DNA of 64,000 nucleotides from Streptomyces camelliae (GTDB taxonomy: Bacteria > Actinomycetota > Actinomycetes > Streptomycetales > Streptomycetaceae): NCBI RefSeq assembly GCF_027625935.1, contig NZ_CP115301.1, positions 1 through 64,000 of the forward strand, read 5' to 3'. The translations under genes and the position numbers were made by a program. Each line of letters starts with the position of its first letter. Within the stretch, counting starts at the first letter, position 1. This document shows positions 1 through 6,902 of the stretch, one piece after another. The notes beneath the pieces are model-generated. The model was not told the DNA's origin. It searched no databases and was given only the letters and a program-made list of their open reading frames with translations.

Positions 1-90
1 CAGCGTACGGACGGGCACCCAGGCGAAGCCGAGGGCGAACGGCCTTGGCAGAGTCTGGCGGCCGGCCATCATCACGGCGCCAACGACGGC

Positions 91-447
91 TCAGTCACGC
101 TGCCCGGTTCGACGCTCGTAGTCGGCGAAGCCATCCTCGATCGTCGGCAGTACAAGCTCCACCCGGAAGTAGGGCACGCTCCACAGCGGACTGTCGCGAA
201 GACCCTCGAACAGATCGGACCACGAGGTCAGGTCGTTGGTCGTCGCCACGAGAACATCGGACGCAGCGGAGGCCCAGGCTTCAGCATCGAACCACCGGAC
301 CTGGACAGTGTCGTGTTTGTCCAGCAGCGGTTGCACATGCTCGGCGATGATCTGCTGACGCTCAGGGCGCTCCAGCGCGAGCCACGAGGGCAAAGCCGTG
401 AGGTGCACGAATATGGTGAACCGCGGCTGCGGTTGGATGGCGGTCAT
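91..447 (-). CDS. Darcynin-like small protein of unknown function
   Basis: This 118-residue soluble protein matches from memory the darcynin family, small actinobacterial proteins of undefined role. The supporting stretches are the N-terminal RFTIFVHLTALPSWLAL, the central VRWFDAEAW and the C-terminal FRVELVLPTIEDGFADYERR. I place the start at the ATG at 447 because the 46 codons upstream are arginine-rich and unlike the family. No signal peptide or membrane segment is visible. It lies just outside the left side of the transposition module and has no obvious operon partner. The family call is moderately sure; the function is unknown. Confidence 0.7.
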   Translation of the reverse strand: MTAIQPQPRFTIFVHLTALPSWLALERPERQQIIAEHVQPLLDKHDTVQVRWFDAEAWASAASDVLVATTNDLTSWSDLFEGLRDSPLWSVPYFRVELVLPTIEDGFADYERRTGQRD

Positions 448-718
448 AGCCCCATTGTGGATCAACCAGCGTCGGCGAACACCCCCTCGTCGAATGGCCG
501 TCAGCCCGTCACCTCGGCATCGAAGGGGAACCCTCCGTCCAGCGGTGTCAGTTTCCATCGACGATTCTGGTTCTGTGATCGACAAGTGTTGCCCGAACTC
601 GTCAAGATGTGGTGTCCGTTCTCGCTTACGAAGCCAGCCGGCAGCAGCACGACTCTCGGTCCCCGTCTGGCATGAGTAGGCGATGCGCTTGGAGAACGGC
701 GCGGGCGTGCCGACGGGC

Positions 719-1486
719 CTATGTGCCCGAGCCGAGGCGGCTGAAGGCCCAGCGCAGTACTTCTTGGTCGACGCGTTCCCGGCCGGTGCGTTCCATGGCC
801 GTCTGGGTGTGGGCGGTTAGGCGGGCCCAGTTACGGAAGTTTCCGTGGGCAGCGTGGCTGTCGGCGAAGGTGATGTCGTCCGGGTCTGCGTCGGCCCAGA
901 TCGGGTGGTAGAGCGGGATGGCCTCCAACACCTCGTCACCGGTGAGGCGGGTGAAGCGCTGCCAGATGAATATCCGGGAGGACAGCATCGGTTCCTTACG
1001 CAGCGCGGCGTGGCAGCCCTCGCCGCCGACGAAGATGACGGCGAGCTGGGTGTAGGGGTCGTCCCAGAGGTATCGGACGTACTCCAGCTGGTCGCTTTGG
1101 AGCCACTGCGCTTCGTCCAGGATGAGCGTGCGCGGATGCGTGGCGAGCGCGCTCTTGAGGAGATGGTCGAATTCGCTGGCATAACGCGGAGGCTGGCCCG
1201 GCAGTTCGAGGGCGGCGTGCAGTTCGTGGCGCACCGCGCGGGTGGTGGCGCGGGCGTGGAAGGTGATGCGGCGGATGTCCTCTTGGGGTTCGAGTTCGCG
1301 CAGGCAGCTGGTGACGGCCATGGTCTTGCCGAAGCCGGCGCCGCCGTGGACGCACATCATCGCTCGTGCCTCGATCGTGTCGGCCAGGTTCTCCCGGGCA
1401 GTGAGCAGCGCGCGGGTAGTGACCAGGCGGGCCTCGGGCAGGGACACGTACTGATCGATGGGGGTGGGCGGCAGGTGGCGGGTCAT
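719..1486 (-). CDS. TniB/MuB-like AAA ATPase (transposition target selector)
   Basis: This 255-residue P-loop ATPase has Walker A GGAGFGKT near residues 48-55 and Walker B TLILDEAQ near residues 120-127. The C-terminal HGNFRNWARLT followed by a helix is typical of transposon AAA ATPases. Inference: it binds DNA as an ATP-dependent filament and recruits the adjacent transposase. Its stop lies at 719 and it starts 10 bp downstream of the transposase stop, so co-transcription is likely. Its C-terminal third is clearly paralogous to the ATPase at 3268-4635 (FHPLW versus YHPIW; GNFRTWAKIT versus GNFRNWARLT), so the element carries two related ATPases. Confidence 0.85.
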   Translation of the reverse strand: MTRHLPPTPIDQYVSLPEARLVTTRALLTARENLADTIEARAMMCVHGGAGFGKTMAVTSCLRELEPQEDIRRITFHARATTRAVRHELHAALELPGQPPRYASEFDHLLKSALATHPRTLILDEAQWLQSDQLEYVRYLWDDPYTQLAVIFVGGEGCHAALRKEPMLSSRIFIWQRFTRLTGDEVLEAIPLYHPIWADADPDDITFADSHAAHGNFRNWARLTAHTQTAMERTGRERVDQEVLRWAFSRLGSGT

Positions 1487-1495
1487 GGGGTGTCC

Positions 1496-3238
1496 TCACA
1501 GGCAGGATTGGGTATCGGCGCCGCCTTCGGCGGGGTGGGTTCGCGCTTTGAGGGCCTCGGGTGTGGCCCAGTCGGCGGGTGGCACTGCGGGCGGGATCAG
1601 GTCGGGCAGTGCCAGCGTGGTGAGGTCGCTCTCGCGGTGCTGGGCCAGTTCCTGCGAGGCCTCGGTGGTGGTCATGGCGTCCAGGCGGCGCGGGAGGCCC
1701 GGCTCGGTGGCGGGGGCGAAGCGGGTGTGGCGTAGCTGTTCGGCGGCTTTCGCGTCGGCGCGCAGGCGTCTGGCGCGCCGGGCGCGGGTGCGGCGCAGCG
1801 CGTGAAGCTGCTCTTCGGTGGCCTGGTCGACCAGATACGCGGTGCCGAGGTGGCGGCCGTGGGGTGTGCAGAGTTCGATCTCGTGGGTGTGGTGGGGCAT
1901 GAAGCGCACGGTGACTTTGAGTCCTGCTTGTCCGGTCATCCAGCCAGCGATGTAGTCCCGGTTCTTGAAGCGGACGCCGTGGCTGGTGATGGTGCGGGTG
2001 CGGCTGTCGTCTTCGAGCGTGAACGTCCACACGTCGTGGGCGGGGACGTCGTTGAGCGGGGTCGGATCGGCTTGCCAGGCTTCGAGCGGGGTGGCGCCGT
2101 GCAGTTCGGCGGGGCGGTGCTCGGTGTTCCACCACTGTGCCCAGGCCAGAAGTTCCTCGGTGAACGCCGTGAACGACAGGGGCGGGGCCGTTTGAGGGCG
2201 GCGGTCGGGGCGGCGGCGCGGCTTCTTGGGGGTGTAGCCGGGCAGGGCGGCGAACAGCATGCGGGTGACGCAGTGGTTGAGGTTCTCGATGCTGCCTTTC
2301 AGGTGCGGGCTGTAGGGCGGCAGGACGGTGATGTCCGCGTCCAGCGCGGTCAGCGCGGTGGTGACGGTGCGGGAGAGGACATCGCGGCCGCGGTCGAACC
2401 GCACGTGCTCGGGAAGTCCCCCGACGGGGCCGTAGGGGTCAGTGCGCAGGACCGCGGAACGCAGGGCGGCCAGGATCGAGGCGCGGGTAGGTGTGGCGGG
2501 GGTGACGGCAAGGCCGGTGATGGCCTTGGTCGCGCAGTCGATGAACCACGTGACATACGGCGCAACGAGGTCACCGTCGGCGTCGACCCGTAGCGGGGCC
2601 TGGACGTGATCGGCCTCCCAGACGTGGTTGCGCCGGGTCCGGGGGCGTTTGGCGAACACGTCCAGGGCGCGGGCGGCCTCGGGACCGTGGCGGTAGCCCG
2701 CCCGCTCCCCCGCCGTGAGATCCCGGCGCAGAGCGCGCAGGAACGTCGGCAGCGACGGCACAGGGTCCAGCAGCGGCACGGACGCGGGCGGGGCGCCGCC
2801 TGGAACGGAGGCGGTGGGCTGCGGTGTGGCGGGGGCGATGGTCGTTGAGGTGTCGGTCTCCTCGGAGGGCTCGGTATCGGCGGCGGCCTTGGCGCGGGCG
2901 AGGAGTTCGCGGTGGACCGCGGAGGCGTTGCCGTGCCAGTACGCCAGCAACACCCGAATCTCGGGGGTGATCTCGAACCGGTCGGCACGGCGTGCTCCCG
3001 GATACGCGACGCTCTCGGGTGTGGTGGTCGCGTCCGCCAGCCACCGCCATACGGTGCGCTCCGAGACGTTCAGGCACTGGGCGGTGGTGTGGACGTGGGC
3101 GCGGGTGAGCCGACGCTGGGTGCGCAGGGCGAGCAGGCGACGTACGGCCGGGGACCGTAACGCGATCAGCGATGCGGGATCGAGGACGGGTTCGGACAGC
3201 GGTCGTGCCGGCTCGTGGTCGGGGGTGGTCTCGGTCAT
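1496..3238 (-). CDS. Mu-type DDE transposase (TniA/MuA-like, rve integrase core)
   Basis: This 580-residue protein starts with a winged-helix/HTH segment (residues about 40-75, SERTVWRWL). A linker follows, then an RNase-H-like integrase core with candidate catalytic acids in EADHVQ, FDRGRD and SIENLNH, and a Mu-type C-terminal beta-barrel plus basic tail (ARRARRLRAD). Known role of the family: strand transfer of transposon ends. The start ATG at 3238 gives full length for the family. It sits between two ATPase genes with 29- and 9-bp gaps, consistent with one operon. The three acidic residues appear intact, so the enzyme may be active. Confidence 0.9.
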   Translation of the reverse strand: MTETTPDHEPARPLSEPVLDPASLIALRSPAVRRLLALRTQRRLTRAHVHTTAQCLNVSERTVWRWLADATTTPESVAYPGARRADRFEITPEIRVLLAYWHGNASAVHRELLARAKAAADTEPSEETDTSTTIAPATPQPTASVPGGAPPASVPLLDPVPSLPTFLRALRRDLTAGERAGYRHGPEAARALDVFAKRPRTRRNHVWEADHVQAPLRVDADGDLVAPYVTWFIDCATKAITGLAVTPATPTRASILAALRSAVLRTDPYGPVGGLPEHVRFDRGRDVLSRTVTTALTALDADITVLPPYSPHLKGSIENLNHCVTRMLFAALPGYTPKKPRRRPDRRPQTAPPLSFTAFTEELLAWAQWWNTEHRPAELHGATPLEAWQADPTPLNDVPAHDVWTFTLEDDSRTRTITSHGVRFKNRDYIAGWMTGQAGLKVTVRFMPHHTHEIELCTPHGRHLGTAYLVDQATEEQLHALRRTRARRARRLRADAKAAEQLRHTRFAPATEPGLPRRLDAMTTTEASQELAQHRESDLTTLALPDLIPPAVPPADWATPEALKARTHPAEGGADTQSCL

Positions 3239-3267
3239 TGAAGTCCTTCGGCCCGTGGAGTGGTCGG

Positions 3268-4635
3268 TCAGGGGGTGGGGCCGAGGCGGGAACAGGCACG
3301 CGACAGCAGGGCCCGGTCCACCGCGGTCTCGGGGTGGCGGGCGAGGGCGGCGTAGGCATGGGAGGTGATCTTCGCCCAGGTGCGGAAGTTCCCCCTCGCC
3401 CAGGTGGCATCGGCGTGCAGCAGGTCAGCGTCGGTTGCGGGATCCCACAGCGGGTGGAACAAACGCAGCACGGTGGGGATCTGGCTGGTGTCCAGGCGGG
3501 ACACCTGCTGCCAGGTCAGCACCCTGGAGGCCAGCGCGGGAGCCCGCGTGAGGGTGCGCTCGGCCCCCGCGCCGCACAGCACGAGGGAGGTCTGGGTGGT
3601 GGGCGCGTCCACGAGCAGGCGCAGGTAGTCCAGTTCCGGGGCGGCGATGCGCTGCACGTCATCGATGACCAGCACACCGGGGGCTTGGAACTCCTGAAGC
3701 AGCGCGCGGTCGGCGGCGTCCGTGCGGTTCGTCAGCGCCGTGGCGGGCAGACCGAACGCGGTGAGCAGCGCAGCCCGCAACTGCGGCAAGGCCGGCTTCA
3801 CCGCCACCTGGGCGAAGTGGACCGGTACACGGCGTGGCAGCAGACGCAGGGCCTGGTAGAGAGCGACGGTCTTGCCGTGTCCGGGATCCCCGTACACGCA
3901 CACGGTCCCGCGCGCGGCGATGGTATGCGCAAGGGACTCGGCCACCTCGCCGAGCTGCAGGGTGGAGACGACGTGCGCACCCGGCACGTACAGGCGCACG
4001 CCGGCGGTGAACGGCGATGGGCTGGCCTTCTCAGCGCTGTCCTCGTCCCTCTTCGGGGCAGGATCGACGGCCGCTTGGCCGGCCTCGTCGACCGTACCCG
4101 GCAAGGCCAGCTCAGCCAGCGCACGGTCATAGGCGGCCGGATCGACCCGGGCATAACCAGGACGGGCAAGGTCGAGGACGCGCCCGGCGCGCCGTTCCCG
4201 GTTCACCGCGTGATGCAGCGTCGACAACGACGGCAGCCTGTCCCGGCCCACAGCGGGAAGCACTTGTTCGGCGTGCTCGGCCATCCAGCGGTGCAAGGCC
4301 TTCACATTCCCGCCCAGCTCCCCCAGCCGGGCCCGTAACACGTCCGTCAACATGAACGCCCCACGGCGCGCCACAGGTTCGAGACGGCCCGACTCCTTCG
4401 CCACAGCCAGCCAACGCCACACCGTCCGCACATTGACCCCCGCCGACTGCGCGGCAATACGGACATGCACCGTCTGAAGCGTTCCTGTCTCATCGAGCGC
4501 GAGAAGACGACGCACCACCACCTGCCGCACCAAGACCCGGTCCCGTCCACGGGAAGCCACCATCGGTCTCTCGGCCCCCACCGACAGCGACGCCACCGGC
4601 AGCGACAACGGTGAAGACGACAGCTCAGCCGTCAT
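3268..4635 (-). CDS. HTH-AAA ATPase of the transposition module
   Basis: This 455-residue protein has two parts. Residues about 30-75 form a helix-turn-helix (HVRIAAQSAGVNVRTVWRWL) that resembles the N-terminal HTH of the neighbouring transposase (HTTAQCLNVSERTVWRWL). The C-terminal half is an AAA ATPase with Walker A GDPGHGKT and Walker B VLVIDDVQ. The linker contains NRERRAGRVLDLARPGYARV, also transposase-like. So it looks like a transposase N-terminal region joined to a TniB-like ATPase. It is the first gene of the three-gene operon. ATG at 4635 is preferred; a start four codons upstream is possible. Confidence 0.8.
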   Translation of the reverse strand: MTAELSSSPLSLPVASLSVGAERPMVASRGRDRVLVRQVVVRRLLALDETGTLQTVHVRIAAQSAGVNVRTVWRWLAVAKESGRLEPVARRGAFMLTDVLRARLGELGGNVKALHRWMAEHAEQVLPAVGRDRLPSLSTLHHAVNRERRAGRVLDLARPGYARVDPAAYDRALAELALPGTVDEAGQAAVDPAPKRDEDSAEKASPSPFTAGVRLYVPGAHVVSTLQLGEVAESLAHTIAARGTVCVYGDPGHGKTVALYQALRLLPRRVPVHFAQVAVKPALPQLRAALLTAFGLPATALTNRTDAADRALLQEFQAPGVLVIDDVQRIAAPELDYLRLLVDAPTTQTSLVLCGAGAERTLTRAPALASRVLTWQQVSRLDTSQIPTVLRLFHPLWDPATDADLLHADATWARGNFRTWAKITSHAYAALARHPETAVDRALLSRACSRLGPTP

Positions 4636-4859
4636 ACACAGCAGCACACACCCCTGCCCTGACCAAGAACACAGGAATGCTCATCCCCACAACAGCCAGA
4701 CACGAGGTGTGCTAGGCCGAACTCGCATGCCGTAACAGCGAATTAGTCACCCCATGACAGCCAAGATCCCAACTCCAACACGGAAAAAGCCAGGTCAGCA
4801 GCCATTCGCTGGATCAAAACCCGCTGCCGACCAACCCTCTGACACCACCCCGAACACTC

Positions 4860-5063
4860 ACAGTCCAGCCCAAGGACGGGCGGGCGGTCTTCTTCGTCGT
4901 CGAACCCGACCGCGCCCGGCTCGCCGATCTCGCCACGCGGCTGCGGGACGGCCGGCTCAAGCCGCTCGTCGGTGCGGTGCGGCCGCTCGCCGAGGCACCC
5001 GCCGCGTTCGCCCCCGGCAAGCGCACCCCGGGCAAGACGATCATCCGCGTCACGGAAGACTGA
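4860..5063 (+). pseudogene. C-terminal fragment of a zinc-type alcohol dehydrogenase/quinone oxidoreductase
   Basis: An in-frame stretch ending at the TGA at 5061-5063 reads RAVFFVVEPDRARLADLA and then GKTIIRVTED, the typical C-terminus of Streptomyces NADP-dependent MDR dehydrogenases. The Rossmann fold and the catalytic N-terminal part are absent, and upstream residues show no family resemblance. Only about 68 of roughly 310 residues remain. Its truncation close to the transposition module suggests loss during insertion or deletion. No function is expected. Confidence 0.75.
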
Positions 5064-5078
5064 ATCAGGAGACCCATC

Positions 5079-5561
5079 GTGATCGGAATGCGAATCGCCA
5101 CCGGCCTCCTGGCCGTCGCCACGCTGACTGCGGCCACGGCCTGCTCGACCTCGGACCAGCCCACCCACGCCACGGGCACGACCGCGGCCGTGGCATCGCC
5201 TGCGGCCATGGCATCGACACGCCCCACCGAAACCCTCAAGCCGCTGCTCCAGCAGGCCTTTCCGAATGTGAAGGGCAAGACATTCACCTCGGCGATCGTC
5301 GACTTCCCGCCCAACGCACGCGCGATGCCGCACCGGCACGGCCAGGCGTTCGTCTACGCCTACGTCCTCGAAGGCACCGTGCGCAGCCAGCTCGCCGGCA
5401 AGCCCGCGACTACCTACCACCAGGGCGAGAACTGGGTCGAGCAGCCGGGCGCCCACCACCTCCTCACCGAGAACACCAGCCGGACCAAACCCGCCAAGCT
5501 CCTGGTCGTCTTCGTCTCCACCACCGGAGAAAAGCTCAAGATCGACGCCCCGAAGTCGTAG
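5079..5561 (+). CDS. Cupin-domain lipoprotein
   Basis: This 160-residue protein has a basic N-terminus, a hydrophobic stretch (TGLLAVATLTAATAC) and a cysteine around residue 22 in a lipobox-like context, so a lipid-anchored extracytoplasmic protein is inferred. Residues about 75-155 form a single cupin barrel: MPHRHGQAFVYAYVLEGT supplies two His and is followed by the GENWVEQPGAHHLL metal-site motif. The ligand is unknown; sugar, oxygen or metal-dependent chemistry is possible. The start is 15 bp after the dehydrogenase relic, with GGAGACC in front. Its 3' end overlaps the end of the opposite-strand regulator fragment. Confidence 0.8.
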   Translation: MIGMRIATGLLAVATLTAATACSTSDQPTHATGTTAAVASPAAMASTRPTETLKPLLQQAFPNVKGKTFTSAIVDFPPNARAMPHRHGQAFVYAYVLEGTVRSQLAGKPATTYHQGENWVEQPGAHHLLTENTSRTKPAKLLVVFVSTTGEKLKIDAPKS

Positions 5562-5877
5562 CCCCCAGGGCACGCAGCGGGGCGGCCGCGGCCTTGCTCG
5601 CGGCGAGTTCCTGGGCCCGGCGGGCCAGGTCTTCCTCCTGCCGGCGGACCATCAGGTCCAAGGCGATCTGGGGGCTGACGATCCGAAGCCCGCCCGGGAT
5701 GTCGCGAGAGGGGCGCACGAACGCGCGATCGGCTAGGTCGTCCAGTGCTGCGCGCACTTCTGCTTCGGTCAACTGCGTGACGGCCTGGAGGCCGGACAGG
5801 TCCGACTTCGGATGTTGGAGCAGAGCCGCGTATACCGCCTCGGCCACAGGATCGAGGCCCAGAACGCCGAGCACCAT
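5536..5877 (-). pseudogene. Truncated TrmB-like/LuxR-type transcriptional regulator
   Basis: Residues MVLGVLGLDPVAEAVYAALL and then LTEAEVRAALDDLADRAFVRPS form the N-terminal TrmB-like winged helix of Streptomyces regulators that normally run to about 320 residues and end in a LuxR-type HTH. Here the frame stops after 113 codons. The last dozen codons are antisense to the 3' end of the cupin gene, so the sensing region and the LuxR HTH have been deleted. It diverges from the peptide gene at 6157, the arrangement expected for a regulator and its signal. A truncated product that still binds DNA cannot be excluded. Confidence 0.65.
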
Positions 5878-6156
5878 GATTGCCGCACCCCCGTGCGCGT
5901 GTGACGCCAGCGGATCAATTCGTGCAGGCGCGATCCTGTCAGGCCCTGGCCGACCGCGCAACGGCCGTCGCGGCGACCTGCTCCCGCAACCGGCACCAAG
6001 GTGCCGGGCAGCTTGGTGCCCCACCGAACCCGTTCCGGCCGCCGTAGCCGCCAGGCATGCTCTTCTCAGAACGCCGGACGGAAAGAAAGCACCGGCGACG
6101 GTCGATCAAATCCCGAAATCAAGAACTGCTTTCGCTATCGAACCGGGGGGACTGTC

Positions 6157-6351
6157 ATGTCGAAAATCGTTCGCGCCGCAGTCATTGCCGTACTGGTCAT
6201 CGCTCCCGCATTTGGGGCGGCTGATGCCGCCCCGACCGCCTTGGCGGACGGCATCGGATGGGACCAGACCCCCACGGCTGCAGCCGCCGTGGGCGTACCG
6301 GTCACCTCCGCGGTGACGCCGCCGCAGACGGACGGTATCGGCTGGGACTAG
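6157..6351 (+). CDS. Exported small peptide precursor with duplicated DGIGWD motif
   Basis: This 64-residue ORF has a strong GGGGGG ribosome site (6145-6150) six bases before the ATG. Residues 1-24 form a signal peptide (basic MSKIVR, hydrophobic core, AADA cleavage-like end). The mature part is short and Ala/Thr/Pro-rich and contains the hexapeptide DGIGWD twice, at residues 31-36 and at the extreme C-terminus, residues 59-64. No cysteines are present. I do not know a named family. A secreted precursor processed into small Trp-containing peptides is inferred from the signal peptide, the exact repeat and the divergent regulator fragment nearby. It is followed after 7 bp by a second small gene. 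Confidence 0.7.
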   Translation: MSKIVRAAVIAVLVIAPAFGAADAAPTALADGIGWDQTPTAAAAVGVPVTSAVTPPQTDGIGWD

Positions 6352-6358
6352 GAGAACC

Positions 6359-6617
6359 ATGCACCTCGTCCACCTGGTCCTCACCAGCCCTGACCTGCCG
6401 CAGCCCAGCTCTGCGGATGCCGAGCGCGTCCTGGACACCTTGTGGGCCCACCTCGATCCCAGGGCCGGCATCGAACACATGCGGACCCGGCCCCGACCCA
6501 GCGGAGTAGATCTCGGCCTGTTCTTCAGCGGCGACGGACGGCGCCCCGCACGTCGCAGCCGCTGTCGCCCACCTCCTTGCCTCCCTCCCCGGCTGGACCG
6601 CGACACCTCCGCGGTGA
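6359..6617 (+). pseudogene. Small partner gene of the peptide locus, apparently frameshifted
   Basis: The ATG at 6359 follows the peptide stop by 7 bp with AGGAG in front, so the two are an operon. The frame reads MHLVHLVLTSPDLPQPSSAD and continues to VDLGLFFSGDG near 6530. After that it becomes arginine/proline junk (to 6772), while the frame shifted by +1 continues sensibly with GAPHVAAAVAHLLASLPGW and stops at 6617. A one-base insertion around 6532-6540 would explain this; a sequencing error is the alternative. The restored product is about 85 residues, soluble and of unknown function. The stretch 6618-6902 has no supported gene. Confidence 0.55.
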
Positions 6618-6902
6618 ACGCGCACGCCCACCGAAGTCCCGCCGACATCTTTCTCTGGGAATTCGTGTCAGAACTGCCTCGACACGAATCCCTCACTCGG
6701 GACGCCCGGTTCCAGGGTCCTTTGTGCCGCGCTCTCTTGCCCGACCGCCGATGGCGGTGGCGCCACACCTGAGCTCACCGCACTGACGTCGTCGCGAGTG
6801 GCCCGACTCACGCAACACGCGCCATGGCCCGGCTCGGCATAGCCGACCGGTCTCCGTCTCGCCCATGGACCTACCTTCCCACCACCGTTTCAGGAGACTC
6901 CC

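Larger units (their letters stand above)
719..4635 (-). mobile_element. Mu/TniA-type transposition module: DDE transposase with two AAA ATPases
   Basis: Three tightly spaced minus-strand genes (4635 to 719) encode an HTH-AAA ATPase, a DDE transposase and a second AAA ATPase. Such ATPases normally choose target DNA and activate the transposase, as MuB, TniB and TnsC do. No TniQ-like gene or resolvase is adjacent. The ends are not firmly defined: TGTT at 587 and AACA ending at 4737 could be terminal trinucleotides of this transposon class, but I see neither a convincing long terminal inverted repeat nor a target duplication there. The 3' relic of a dehydrogenase gene about 120 bp beyond the right side suggests rearrangement at insertion. 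The stretch 588-718 holds no gene. Confidence 0.75.

Noticed and set aside
587..4737. TGTT...AACA as exact ends of the transposition module
   Set aside because: The next bases do not form a long terminal inverted repeat, and flanking bases (ACAAG and GCGAA) are not a target duplication, so ends were left undefined.
4754..6316. 520-codon plus-strand frame across the dehydrogenase relic, cupin and peptide genes
   Set aside because: Arginine/proline-rich shadow frame; three other frames in the same stretch carry recognisable proteins.
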